Notes: generated by a model from the letters alone, not told the origin. Positions 10,829 through 22,934 are shown, counted from the stretch's first letter. The stretch is 64,000 nt of DNA from Arachnopeziza araneosa (GCA_003988855.1 QYAI01000033.1:62001-126000), one strand, 5' to 3'. Numbers and translations: made by a program.

Positions 10829-13185
10829 ATGACCTCGAATCTTGACTTCTCCTCAGAAGGTCTATTAGACCACCTCAATTTCGATCCTCGAGATCCGCGA
10901 TATCCATTCACGAATACCATGGCTGCACGATCAGGTTGGCCGATGCCACTGGATATGGCCTCAGGAATGGCTTCGGGAAGTGCTGACGAGAGACCTGAAG
11001 ACTCGCCGACTCAAAACACACATCAACAATTCCCACAAACCGCACATAACAATTCCCCAACCCTCCTGACCGACTGGTCGATGCAACCACAATCCGGACA
11101 GCTGCAACAATATTTCCAAGATAGCACACTGATGGGAAACCAATTCAACGCCTTTGGCTCCAGCTATCAAGCTTCTCCCTTGAATTATCATATACCGTCA
11201 ACACAAGCACCGTTTGACACACCGCTTCAAATGGACGTCCCATATACTGGTTTAATGCAAACCATCGAGAATCAACCACCAATATGGAACTGGAATGACC
11301 TCTCGGATGCCATGGCCTTCCCCATGAACGATGGTTTACCGAGTGCAAGTCGTAGCCTCGGGAGCCATTCCCCAACAGGAACCTACCTCGAAGTCATATC
11401 ACTTCCTGGCTCCGGAAGCGAGAGCGGATGGGCTCAGGTAAACCACCTGGATAACTTTGAGCCATACCCATCAAACGCGGCTATATTCAACCCTGGCACG
11501 ACTTTGCATTTGCGAACAAACTCGGACTCGTCCCAGTCGGACGGCAGTGGCCACACTATTGAGTCCTTCATTGGGGGCAGCTACGAGGACATCTCGTACC
11601 CATACTCCCCATACTCCGACTCGGACAACTTCTTGAATCCCTCAGAACACCGAAATTGCTTTCATGGCGAGTCTCATCACCATTCTTCACAAGAAATAAT
11701 CAGCCCTTCCGCCGCCGTCGCTCCAGTCCCGATCAAAATGTCCCCATCAAGCCGCACCTCACCAACTTCCTCCTCATCTACCTCACCCCCAGCCCGACGA
11801 AACTCTGCACCACGGAAGAGCCCAACTGCCAAAGCAACAAAGCCAGTCATCCGTCGCACATCGAATGGAAAGAAGGATACCGAGAAACGTGTTGGTCGAA
11901 GACGTGGTCCATTATTACCTGAGCAACGGAAACAGGCTAGCGAAATCAGAAAGCTCCGAGCCTGTTTACGTTGTAAATTCTTGAAGAAGACTTGTGATAA
12001 GGGCGAGCCATGTGCTGGCTGCCAGCCTTCACATGCTAGACTCTGGCAAGTTCCATGTACTCGTATCGACATTAAGGATATTGCCTATTTCATGAAGGAC
12101 TGGAGAGCGGACTACGATCGTCACGTGGGTCGTGGTGTGTCTGTTTACAACATCAAGGGTTTTGCCCAAAAGGAAGAGCTTATTTGGATCACTCACGGAT
12201 ACGGCTTCGCCATTCCCATCATGGCTCGAGAGGTCTATGTTAGTGACGATAGCTGCTTCACCGTAGACTGGGTTGAGAGTGAACATGAGGAGCCACTTGA
12301 ATTTGACATCCGGACTGAAAAGATGTCTGCTGGCTCGGAAGGTGTCTCGACTGAGGCACTCTCTGAGTATCTTGACAAGCATCTTGATGGTCCTTTCGAG
12401 GAGTTTGTCGACGATTACTTTGAGGGAACTCCATTCATTACCGACATCCTAAAGACAGCTCATCGTTATTATGTCAAGGAGAAGGTCCCAGTCATTCGAA
12501 AAGCACTTAAACTTGTTCTTGCTTACAACTTGACTTTCCATCTCACCATGGTAGAGCAACGTGGGGACGAACATCCTATGGAAGGTTTAATCGACGATGA
12601 AGAGTCCAAATTCAATGGAAAGATCATGGCTCCTGTCATGATTAACTTCCAGATCAAGTGCGCTCTGGCTGATATGTGGCGTGAATTACAAAAGGAGATT
12701 CTTGAGGAGCTCTCGTCGCTCTACTCCAGCGTGTACAGCGGTGACAGACTGAAGAACTGGCCCACAATTTTCATGCTTGCATCCATCCTCCTCGCCGTCT
12801 GGGAAGAGATGCAATTTGATTCCCACTACCGTGTCCCTGATCCTATAGCCGTCAACAAGTTCTGCAATGACATGGAGACCACCCCTGTTGGTGTCATTGT
12901 CGGCCTCTTCCATGCCATCTCCCAGAAACTACCTTCCTTTACTGAGTGGGATACCCGAAGACATGGTCAACTTCTCAATAACAATGTGGCTGTTTGTGAG
13001 GCCATGACAGAAATGAAGGGTCATGTCACCAAGCATGGTAAGTCCTCAATTGACTACTCGCTGGTCTTTACTTACACTCTCCAGAATCCTACCTCAGAAC
13101 CCGACCAGACGCCAAGTTTGATCGTCGCGATTTCGACTCGCTGTCGAACAAGTTCCTCTCGAAACTGGTTATCCGCGCCAACTGA
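10829..13185 (+). CDS. Zn2Cys6 zinc-cluster transcription regulator
   Basis: Exons 10829-13037 and 13085-13185 give 769 residues. The 47-nt intron (GTAAGT...CTCCAG) moves the stop to 13183-13185 with the tail KFLSKLVIRAN. Reading through it adds a false C-terminus ending at 13381. The first 330 residues are Ser/Pro/Gln/Asn-rich and disordered, as in activation domains. A basic stretch (KKDTEKRVGRRRGPL) precedes the cluster ACLRCKFLKKTCDKGEPCAGC...PC near residues 377-409. Its spacing is C-x2-C-x6-C-x5-C-x2-C-x11-C. The last gap is longer than the usual 6-9, and the domain sits mid-protein rather than at the N-terminus. The C-terminal half (about 410-750) is helical and conserved-looking without a domain I can name. 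Likely nuclear DNA-binding; targets unknown. Confidence 0.85.
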
Positions 13186-14563
13186 GTTCTTTGTTTGCGA
13201 CTTTGCTTCTATATACCCACTTTGCATATTCGACTGTACAGATGCAGCGATGCTGTTAATTGGAGGCCTTTGTGCCATTTATGACTTATTCTTTCCTTTG
13301 TTTGAATTAGGTACACCTTCTTGGTCGACGACCTACGGAAGGACACCATCATTTTTTCCTTTTTTCAGCTGCAATTTATGACGGGCATAGCGACGTGAAA
13401 CAGTCATTTTACGACCCTTATGATGAAAGCTTGATGTTATGGACTTGTACGAAAGATATGATCGAACTCTTATGAGATCATGGATTTACGTTTTATGGAT
13501 GAATTGATTTATGTTTTATGTCAGGAGAGAGACCTGATTGTGCTTGAGGGAGGATTGAAGCAAGCATTTTGGGCGTTGGAAACCCTATAGCCATGGCGCT
13601 GTGTCTGGCATGCTGGAAGGATTTGATACAGAGAATAAGTATACTGATGTATACAAAGTATACTCGTAAAAAGGCATAGAAAAATGTCGGAATTAAAAAT
13701 ATTACCATTGAACCATTAAACACGTTTTGGAAGGAAAAGCCGAGGATGTATTGATTCGATGAGTCTTGATGCGCAATCCGGATAAAGTGAGGCATTTTCC
13801 GCACGGTATCGCAATCTTTGAGACTGATGACGCAGGAGGCAGCTTTGAATGAAACCTTCTCTGCGCTTCGACAATATTGGTTGAGGAGATGCAAAGCAAA
13901 CAAACCATTTGATTTCTAGAATAATTCGATCGACTTGAATAGATGTCGGTCTCGGAATGGGTACATGCAGTGAGAAGGAGAGTCTAGAGCGACCAGCCTC
14001 TCGCTCTCGTCTTCGCTGGAGAAGGCGGGGTCTAGTTCGTGCTGAAGACTAGACTCTTTCTAAATCGGCCTTGCCCGCCCCTGCGTGGCTTATCGCCCTC
14101 AACAGGTGGCATGACATGATGAAAGATTACAAACCTCTGAATCGAGTCAGCAGGATACTTCTCGCAAGGGGGTGCGGTAATTGCGAAAAGCTCGAACAGC
14201 AAAGAATTGATGGAATCCCCTCAAAAAAAAATAGAAATCTTTTCAGTAATTCAAAACCCATCATTCGCCGTGACCCGATAATAGAAGGCTCCGGAGAATT
14301 AAAGAATGATCCAGTTGCCTTCGCTGTGATTCACTGGGCGAGAGAAAGAAATGGAAAGGCTGAGGCTGCGCCTTCTTCGCTTCTCCTGCTTAGCGCCAAT
14401 TCCGCGACCGGCCTGCCTACAAAAGGACCTCCTCCACCTTCCGATTTCCTTCCTTCATCAACACACAACAATCACGACCACTTCTTCTACGAACGTCAAC
14501 TCTACCGTACAAGATCATCAACACTCTCTCTAAACACCTCATCACTCTAAACAAACCGCCAAT
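13186..14563. other. 3' flank of Zn2Cys6 gene and polyubiquitin promoter
   Basis: Contains the 3' end of the regulator gene and the promoter plus pyrimidine/A-rich leader of polyubiquitin (CT- and CAA-rich from about 14440 to 14560). A heat-shock-element-like TTCTAGAA occurs at 13914-13921. No further gene was recognised. Frames at 13493-13908 (-) and 14071-14550 (+) have no family features. Confidence 0.5.
13914..13921. promoter_or_regulatory. Heat-shock-element-like palindrome upstream of polyubiquitin
   Basis: TTCTAGAA matches two inverted nGAAn units of an HSE. It lies about 640 nt before the polyubiquitin ATG, a gene class commonly heat-inducible. An 8-bp match is weak evidence and could be chance. 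Confidence 0.2.
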
Positions 14564-15555
14564 ATGCAGATCTTCGTCAAGACCCGTGAGTTACCCCTCC
14601 TTTGGCTGGCGCCTGTTGGTGACGCCACCCTGCCCCAACCTCAACTAACATGTTTGTAGTGACTGGCAAGACCATCACCTTGGAAGTTGAATCTTCTGAT
14701 ACGATCGATAATGTCAAGAGCAAGATTCAGGACAAGGAGGGAATTCCTCCGGACCAACAGCGCTTGATCTTTGCCGGCAAACAACTTGAGGATGGCCGAA
14801 CCCTCTCCGACTATAACATCCAGAAGGAGTCCACCCTCCATCTCGTCCTCCGTCTCCGTGGAGGTATGCAGATCTTTGTCAAGACTCTTACCGGCAAGAC
14901 CATCACCTTGGAAGTTGAATCCAGCGATACCATCGACAACGTCAAGTCGAAGATTCAAGACAAGGAAGGTATTCCACCTGACCAACAGCGCTTGATCTTC
15001 GCTGGCAAGCAGCTCGAAGACGGCCGAACCCTCTCTGACTACAACATCCAAAAGGAGTCCACCCTCCATCTCGTCCTCCGTCTCCGTGGAGGTATGCAAA
15101 TCTTCGTCAAGACACTCACCGGAAAGACCATTACCCTGGAAGTCGAGTCATCTGACACAATTGACAATGTGAAGTCAAAGATCCAAGATAAGGAGGGTAT
15201 CCCACCTGACCAACAACGATTGATCTTTGCAGGAAAGCAATTGGAAGATGGACGAACTCTGTCCGATTACAACATCCAGAAGGAATCGACTCTTCACTTG
15301 GTTCTCCGTCTTCGCGGTGGTATGCAAATCTTCGTCAAGACTCTCACTGGAAAGACTATCACTCTAGAAGTGGAGTCATCTGACACTATTGATAATGTTA
15401 AGTCCAAGATCCAGGATAAGGAGGGCATTCCACCGGATCAGCAGAGATTGATCTTTGCTGGTAAGCAGTTGGAGGACGGTCGCACGTTGAGCGATTATAA
15501 CATCCAGAAGGAATCTACCCTTCACTTGGTGCTTCGTCTTCGTGGTGGACAGTAA
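14564..15555 (+). CDS. UBI4: Polyubiquitin, four head-to-tail ubiquitin units plus terminal Gln
   Basis: Exon 1 (14564-14585) encodes MQIFVKT plus one base. A 74-nt intron follows, and exon 2 runs 14660-15555. The product is 305 residues, exactly four 76-residue ubiquitins ending LRLRGG, then a single extra Gln before TAA. The extra residue blocks premature use of the last unit until it is trimmed. The unit sequence is that of ordinary fungal ubiquitin, with Lys48 and Lys63 contexts ([18 protein letters not shown]) intact. The units are identical in protein but differ at many third positions, so they are not a recent DNA-level duplication. Polyubiquitin supplies ubiquitin under stress. The early intron after codon 7 is a recurrent feature of fungal ubiquitin genes. 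Confidence 0.98.
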
Positions 15556-16052
15556 ATGTATGATACCTGGGCTGGATTATTCTTTCTGCATGGAGTTGGG
15601 GCTGCAGGCTACGGCTTGAGCATGGCAACAACGGGGCGGATGCACTGGATAGTGCGAAGCGGGCGTAGCTATTACGACCGCTAGTCCAATGAAATGACAT
15701 TTAGGACAATATGTTCTCCTCTTGATTAAATGTGACGAAACATGTGATTTATGCTAGTAAAATCTCCGTACTAACATTTGACGAAGGTGTCACATTAAAC
15801 GAGGCTGAAGATGGTGGACCGGAGAACCTCAGCCTTTGTGCTACATGACATTTCTTCAGTCTTTACTTTCAAATATTACCTCAACCCCCACATTTCTCTA
15901 CCTATTTATCGACGTTGTCACTATCAAAACTACCTGAGCTAACCGTTGCCACCCAGAAAGCTCTAGAATCGTTCTTGTTCGGCCTAGAAACCCGAATGAA
16001 ATCCACCACAAACTTAACCTACCATGAGGGTTTTCCATGTCATGACTAAAGC
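15556..16052. other. Polyubiquitin 3' flank and ETP1-like 5' region
   Basis: Contains the 3' UTR of polyubiquitin and the promoter/leader of the downstream co-oriented RING-finger gene. Nothing else was seen. Confidence 0.5.
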
Positions 16053-18192
16053 ATGCAGCCATCGTACTATTACCATCTAAAACTCGAACTCTATCCTTTC
16101 ACATCTACATATACAGAAGAACGCGAACAAAGAAAAGGGAAAAACAGGGAAGGTGGGGTGTTCATACCAACTCCAAATAGCGATATCTTCGAGACAGAAC
16201 ACTGGCCGAGTCATAAGATCGTCGAAGATCCACCAAAGAAAAGCTTCATTCGCGGATCTCAAAAATCAAAGTCACGGCAGAATTCAGCAGGAGTAATAGA
16301 TTGCGGCCCGTCAAGAGCTATCACCAACATCAAGGAGGAAGGCGAACCGCTACCTATCCTACCAAGCAAACCGCGTCACATCCCAAGTTCAAATTCGATA
16401 CAAGCACCCAATTTCACATCTGCAAGTAAGGACTGGCGATTTAGCCCTGTGAGAATAGAGGGTTTGGATATGGACTCGGAATCCAACCCTACTACACGCA
16501 CGCGAGGCGAGTCATCTGCAGGAAACGGGATCAATGCGGGCCTGGTCCCTACAGAGATCGGCGGAGGCGGGAGAGTAACCAAAGCTCGTTTTGAGCCTGT
16601 GGAAGGCAAGAATACGGAGGTGGGGTGGGGAATTGTGCATTTGTACCGAGATGGGGAGGAGACTGTGGGGTTGGGGAATGAAGTCGCAGAAGCTGTCGAG
16701 GGAGAAGGGGAGTGTACTACACTTTGTATACCTGCTGTACCGAGCTATCTCACGCCGAGTGACTTCCTAGGGTTTGTAGGGGAGAAGACGAGGGAGGAGG
16801 TTAGCCATTTTAGGATGGTTATGACGGGGAGGATGAATAGATATTTGGTGTTGATGAAATTTAGGAAGGCGGGGGAAGCGAGAAGGTGGAGAAAGGAGTG
16901 GAACGGAAAGGTGTTTAATAGTATGGAGGTATGTTTCTTTGCTATCTTTGACTTTAGAGAAGATATGCTTACATTCTTCACAGCCAGAGACCTGCCATGT
17001 TCTTTTCGTCAAATCTATAACCTTTCAAACGCCCACCACTTCCTCACATACCTCAACTTCATACCCCGCTCTCTCTCACGACCCATTTACTTCCTCTTCG
17101 TCTCTCAAGCCCTTCCCACCACCCACTCCTTCACTCGTCGAACTCCCGACATGTCCTGTCTGTCTCGAGCGTATGGATGACACAACCGGCCTCCTAACGA
17201 TACTTTGTCAACATGTCTTCCACTGCGACTGCCTACAAAAATGGCGTGGCTCAGGTTGTCCCGTCTGTCGACACACCAATGCCTCTCCCCAACCATCAGA
17301 GTTCTCCTCACCTTTCGGGTCCAGCTCTGCCTCTCTCTGCAGCGTCTGCGATTGCGCTGACGATCTATGGATCTGTTTAATTTGTGGCAACGTTGGATGT
17401 GGTCGATATAAAGGCGGACACGCAAAAGAGCATTGGAAAGAAAGCGCTCACAATTTTGCCCTGGAAATAGAGACCCAGCACGTCTGGGACTACGCAGGGG
17501 ATTTATGGGTGCATCGACTTATCCGCGGCAAGGGAGATGGGAAGGTCCTTGAGGTAGGGAGCCAGAGACAAGGTATAGGTGGTGGAAGAAGTGAGGATGA
17601 TATCGAGATGGTCCCAAGAGCGAAACTAGAGAATATCGGCTTGGAATATGCTCATCTCCTCACCTCGCAGCTGGAAAGCCAACGGATCTATTTTGAGGAA
17701 TTGGTTAGTAAAGCTGCCTCTAAAGCCTCAGCGGCCTCCACCTCCGCAACCGAAGCAAATCAGAGAGCCGAAGAAGCATTATCCAGGCTCAAGATTCTGG
17801 AGATTGAGAACAAGACGCTAAAAGAGGAGACGCTGAAGTCGTTGGAGCGTGATATAGAACGCGAAAGGAGAAGAGCGGAGAAGAGTGCCGAATTAGCGAG
17901 GGGATTTGGGAAGAGTTTAACAGAAGAAAAGAAAGTAGGCGAGGGGCTGATGCAGAGAATCGAATTCCTCAATCAGGGTATGGTGAGCATCACGGCTGAA
18001 ATGACGAAACTTAAAGAAGAGAATCAAGAGCTAGTGGAGAGTAACCGCGACTTATTGTTTACTATTAGTGCGAAGGATAAGATTCAGGAGTTGGAGGATC
18101 AAGGGGAGCTGGGGAAGGGAGAGCTTGAAGAGGGAATGGTTAGTTTACCACCGGAGAAGAAGGTAAGAAAAGGAAAGGGGAAGGGGAAATAG
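16053..18192 (+). CDS. ETP1: BRAP2/ETP1-type RING and UBP zinc-finger protein
   Basis: Exons 16053-16928 and 16984-18192 give 694 residues. The junction ATGGAG|CCAGAG reads SMEPETCHVLFV and rebuilds the BRAP2 RRM-like domain (about residues 216-305, from CTTLCIPAVPSYLTPSDFLGF). Next is a RING-H2 finger (about 347-388: CPVCLERMD...CQHVFHCDCL...GCPVCR). A UBP-type ubiquitin-binding finger follows (about 410-471: CSVCDCADDLW, GRYKGGHAKEHW, HNFALEIETQHVWDY). A long coiled coil (about 527-668) and a lysine-rich tail close the protein. This order is diagnostic of BRAP2/Etp1, cytoplasmic putative E3 ligases. Human BRAP regulates MAPK scaffolding; yeast Etp1 affects ethanol response. The N-terminal 200 residues are less conserved, so the exact start is less certain than the rest. 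Confidence 0.93.
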
Positions 18193-18571
18193 CGCAGTGC
18201 CGTATGAGAAATCTGGATAGGTGGTCATGGCTGGGGTTTGGTTGAATATATGATTGAATGAGGCCAGCATTGGTGGTGGGAGGTGTTTTTCTGATGGGCA
18301 TTATTGCGGGTTGGGATAGGAATACCACGGTGTAAATAGAATTCAACTACCTTTAAGCTAATCTACACAAGTACCTACATTAAGTGATGAAAATAGAGAC
18401 ATGTAAAAAAGAGTTTCACCAAGTTGATCTACTTAGCCGACGCTAAAGCGGCTCATCTGAACAACCCAAGGGGCTAATCTCACAACCTCATCTGCTTTCG
18501 GTTGTTTTTTATCCAGCCATTCTACGCATGTAATATCTTCTCCTATCATATCTATGCTTTCAATCACCAAA
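18193..18571. other. Convergent intergenic region
   Basis: 3' flanks of the ETP1-like gene (+) and the small membrane protein (-). No additional gene was seen. Confidence 0.55.
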
Positions 18572-19072
18572 TCACTCCAAAACTGCACCCTCCTGCCACA
18601 ACATCCCTCCCCCCTTTGCCAGCGCATCGGCCGCGCTCTCGCGCAACTTCTGCACCTCATTTCTATCCTCAGTCTCCTTTCCCTGCTCATCTGTGTATGG
18701 TTCTTCTCCCCCGAATAGTCCATGTCCTATGCCACTGATCACCATGGCTAGCACCGTGCTCCAAACAATGTACCCCTTGATCTCGCTCCAGAAGTCCTGG
18801 CTCTGCCATGCGGCCATAATTGTCCCGGCGGCGAGGGCGGTGCCCAGGATGCGGTTCTGGTATCTGTCCCGTCGGTGCGTGCGCCGGTAGAGGCAGAGCG
18901 CGAGTGCGAACGCGATGCAGGCTGCGAGGAATGTTTGTGGTGAGGGGTGAGAGAGGAAACGCAGAGGCAAGTGCAATGTTGCTATGTGTTCCTATTGCTT
19001 CGCGGTTGTGGTCAACAAGATGTTCTTAATGCTTATTATCTAGAAGAGCTTCTTACTTTTAATCGGTGGCAT
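18572..19072 (-). CDS. Small multi-pass membrane protein of unknown function
   Basis: Two exons, 19072-19057 and 18981-18572, give 141 residues. The 16-nt first exon MPPIK joins (donor GTAAGA, acceptor ATAG) to TTLHLPLRFLSHPSPQTF. Three hydrophobic segments are visible: FLAACIAFALALCLY, ILGTALAAGTIMAAW and GYIVWSTVLAMVISGIG. The first is followed by a strongly basic loop (RRTHRRDRYQNR), suggesting a cytosolic side. The C-terminal third is hydrophilic and acidic/helical (DEQGKETEDRNEVQKLRES). An unspliced start at the Met codon 18976 is the simpler alternative and would shorten the protein slightly. I do not recognise the family; it looks like a conserved fungal hypothetical. Strand and frame are supported by hydropathy pattern and codon regularity only. 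Confidence 0.6.
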
Positions 19073-20098
19073 GCCCGAGATGCTGAAGTTGAGGGGTTTT
19101 GGACAGCCAACACTGATTCATAATACCTCCTCGATTTCGTTCAGTAGATTTGCTCGTATAATATTTGCTTCTTGTCGTTGTTGCTTCGATTGTAGCTGGA
19201 GGCTGCTTAGGTTCGATGAAACATATCCGTGAATGGCTACGCTGCTAGTGGCACATATCTCAAGTGCGGCGATATCCTTTATAAAACCGTATATCCGGCG
19301 AGATTTCAATGCTATTTTTCCTCGACTTATGTACTGTACTTTCAAACCGTCATGCGACAAAAACGAGGCTTCGCGTTCTCTACATGCAATGTGTGATGCC
19401 ATCTCAGGCTGTGGTTGTCAACAAGAAGAGGAATGGCTGTCTCTCAAAAGGTATGCGAATGCCTCTTCCGTAGTTGTTCAATATGGGTTATCGTGCTGTG
19501 GAGAGAAACGGAGTGTGGTTGAAGTCGACTTCGAGCTGATTGATGTAGCTCAATGGACGACACCAAAGTATTGGCCACGCTGGCGGCCATGTTCAGCCTC
19601 ATATGGTGGGGAGGCTGAACACGACTTCGTGGCATACAGGAATTCAAGCATCAATCCGATTCTGGCTAGAAATATTCAGATCTCCTCTGAGCACCAGCCA
19701 TTGGCTTGTATTGGGCCCCAAACTCTTTACATCTCCCTCTGAGAGCTCGGCTCTACAGAAGAAGCCGTGTGGGCTCAATTCGATATTATCAATTCGATAT
19801 TGAATTGAACCTTCTCGGTCATGGGTTTCGTATTCGGCATTCGGCAGTGGCGGAAGGAAACAGAAGAATTGAGAAGTATGCGTACTTATAAATGGTAGAT
19901 CGAGAGTACGTCTCTCTTTAGAATCTTATGGTTTCTGTCACCTAGTCCCTTGGCTTATTCGGCATCTCTCTAGTTACCCCTCGTCCAGATGACACAGAAT
20001 TCAGACCGATAATTATTGAGTCTCAGGATAACCTAAAGAATACAATATCTGATGAGGTTGGTTAGATCTTAAATGTTTATTGGTATACTCTGACGATA
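19073..20098. other. Divergent intergenic region
   Basis: Lies between the small membrane-protein gene (-) and the frameshifted gene (+). A plus-strand open frame of 169 codons (19233-19742) has no family features. A short duplicated word (tcaattcgatatt, twice) occurs near 19777-19804. No gene is supported. Confidence 0.4.
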
Positions 20099-21633
20099 AT
20101 GAAGTTCGGAGGCAAGATTATCAAGAACGACTATTCTAATTCAAGCAACGACTTTGGTAGGCGGGAAGATGCTTTATGTGACGATCCTTGGACTCGCATA
20201 AAGAAATTGAGAACCAAAGTATGGCGTCCAAGATCGGCTGTTCATCAAACACGCCTGGAGCTACGGAAGAAACAATCAACCATTGCAGATGCAGACTGGC
20301 AGTTTCTTAAAGCGATGGGACCTCTTGCGAGCAAGTCGACAGCAGAGTGCGAAAAGCTAGCGATGGTTATGAAGCTCTAGAAGATGTAGACTGGAAACAC
20401 AATCCTATCACCAATCGTTACCAAGAGCTACCACAGGATTTAAACAGCAAGATTTCAGATCACCCTATAGATCGAGTTTCCTCGGATCATACGCTGAATC
20501 TTGAAAATGAGAAGCATGGGAAAGGACATAACGAGAAACTTCCATGGATTATTGAAAGAGATTATAATCTTGCTAGGCAAGTCAAGTATGAACAAGAGCT
20601 GATGCTAGTCATATGGAATCCTGTCAAGGATAATCCTACACAAGTCGGATGGAAGTGCTCAGTCAAGGGCCTGAACATTGATCACTATCTCAAGATTAAA
20701 AGTTCAAAGGAACTAGTCTCTTCTGATTTGAATTTTGGAAAGCCAGACATGAAGATGTCGGTTGTGCGTTTTCCGCACATGCTCCGAAAATTAGCCTCTC
20801 GATTTTTGCGTCTGCGCAAAACACACCTCCTTTTCGCCTCTCTCTTAAGCCATGTGGATATAGTCCAAGCAGAGCTTTCTGAAGCTGCCTCGACCACTAT
20901 CGATACACGAGTCTTGTATCTTTCTACAGTATCCGGGACATTCGCTGTTGTATTTGCAGGCACGCTCTATCTCGAGAAATTCCTCGGGCCTGAGGTACTT
21001 ACAGTAGTACCTTTGATAACAGATCTTGGTCTCTGTTTTCTCGGAAATGATGATGGCTTCTCAAAAGGGGAATTGATGATTGCCTCAATCTTTGGACTCG
21101 CTCTTAATGCTGCCCTGCTGAAGAAGAAACTTGACAACCTTCCTAGAACCGGATGTCTTTTATGGTTGACGATCCCATCACTTGGAGTTACATCCGCGCT
21201 TGCTGTCGCATATTCATTGCTCAGGATAAATGGCCGTTACTCCAATCCTTTGGAACTAGCAGCAGTTGGTAGCGTCCTCGCGACCCTACTTTGGTCCTTT
21301 ATCTGGATCTCATTCTTCGAAAAGCTCGGGATAGCCGAGAGGCTTGATCGTGGCGACTATGACGAGAGCATAGTTGTATTCTTCCAACGGGTTTTTCATT
21401 CGTGGTTCAATTATCTAATGGCACATCTCGGTCGGTTGTTACTCGATCGACTCCTCGGAGCTCAGCAGTTAGAACCACTACATGCTCCGAGAAATCGTGT
21501 GTTTGGCTTCGAGCGTGGGATGGAGCATGAGTTTCATAGACAGCAAGGGTTGGAAGAAGCTAAAGAGTCGCCACTTCTACCACCACAAGGGGTATTCTTC
21601 GAAGACAGGAATGCAGATCTACATACAGTCTAA
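20099..21633 (+). pseudogene. Lineage-specific fungal membrane protein gene with a frameshift
   Basis: An ATG at 20099 opens a frame reading DPWTRIKKLRTKVWRPRSAV, HQTRLELRKKQSTIADADW and then ECEK. That is the start of a charged coiled-coil family common in Pezizomycotina hypothetical proteins. The frame closes at 20378. The continuing homologous-looking text, ASDGYEALEDVDW, is in the -1 frame from 20356. It stays open to 21633 with four or five hydrophobic segments (VLYLSTVSGTFAVVFAG, GELMIASIFGLALNAALL, LLWLTIPSLGVTSALAVAY, LAAVGSVLATLLWSFIWISF). The switch sits at aag/gct near 20354-20358, as if one G had been lost. No intron fits. It may be a real pseudogene, a base-calling error, or less likely recoding. 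Product and function are unknown. Alternatively the downstream part could be a separate gene with a later start. Confidence 0.6.
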
Positions 21634-22934
21634 GTGAGAGTATCTCACTAGCGCAAAGCTCATCTGTAGCATATTGGCGTTCACCGCGCTTCAATTTATT
21701 ACACATTTTATTCAGGAGCTTAAGCATGGAGGGTTTTTGCATTTATTTATTCCTTGGATAGAGACGAAGAAGAACAGATGCTGTCACGGCGACTAGGGTA
21801 CAAGGGACTGGCTAGGTAAGTTACGAACGCAGGAAGACTAGTAGGGATTGGTTTAGCCATACTAGCACTGATGTCGTTGATAAAGTTTATATAGTAAAGC
21901 AGCTTTGATTACGATTTACTTTGTCTGTAAACAAATGCCTTGCCGTTCAAGCAGCTATATAGGCTCTTGATTTGATGAAGAAAGTTTAAATCGACAAGCT
22001 ATACAATCGACCCAGTTCCAAGGATACGGAATATCACTTTAATCCTCAATTTTCAACTTCAACTTTACGAAGCAAAGTTGAAATTACGGTGTTCTAGCTC
22101 TCTGGATGAAGGGGAACTCGAATCTTCTCTGATGGACTAGAGAAGTATAAGCGAAAGTCCATGTGCACAATGATACGTTTTAAATATATCCACCTCATAG
22201 AAAAACCACCATTTCAACTTATGATTATTCTAAAGTCAATAACATAGATCAATGACACAGTCTAAATTAAGATCAAAACTACAACATCGACAAGAACGAC
22301 GAGCTTCTGTAAATACCGGACCAGGAAGGATTGTGACAAAAAAGATAGTATTTAGAAGTGGCCTCGAATCTTCGTAATTAAAGCCCATTCTGTAAAACTA
22401 CTACTACTCCGGCTTATCATTAGTTAAAATCAACAGAGCGGAGCAGAACAATAACGTAACCAGACCTTGGAATCAAAGTAGATAACCAACAGGGGCAATC
22501 GGCCTCTAAAGACAGTCTCACAACGTAGTTTAGAGTAGAGACTGTTTAAGCCGCTTAAACGAAAGGCTGTCGGTGATTCAAAATGAAGGACAGAAACATG
22601 GTAGAACTGAATTTCGAATACAAGACAATCCAATAAAGTAGCTACAACTATTCCTGCCATTTCGATCTGTTTAAAGTTTTGATCTATAGATGATATTGCC
22701 AGGTAAAACCAGGAAATCATGAACCGAGCCCTAATTCCTAAAACGTACCCGGCCGAGAGGACACTTCATTAGATTTGGTGATAGATATATGCACCATATA
22801 GCGTTGCTATATCAACCTTGTTTTAATGCTCGCCATTCGTATCGATACCGACTTGAAAACTCCACCCGCTATATATGCAACAAATGTGAGGTGTAATATA
22901 CAATCATAACTTATAATGAAAATTCAATAGCTTT
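21634..22934. other. AT-rich convergent intergenic region
   Basis: About 1.3 kb, visibly AT-rich, between convergent genes. It contains a perfect 9-bp hairpin at 22058-22082. No coding family was recognised. Confidence 0.55.
22058..22082. repeat. Short perfect inverted repeat (hairpin)
   Basis: TTCAACTTT and its complement AAAGTTGAA flank a 7-nt loop. It could be a transcription-end hairpin or chance in AT-rich sequence. It is not followed by a T-run of note. Confidence 0.6.

Noticed and set aside
19233..19742. 169-codon plus-strand frame with nine cysteines
   Set aside because: No convincing signal peptide, no family pattern and no splice context. It could be a small lineage-specific gene but cannot be supported.
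20350..20362. Programmed -1 ribosomal frameshift site
   Set aside because: The switch point lacks a canonical slippery heptamer and no stem-loop was evident. A lost base or sequencing error is simpler.
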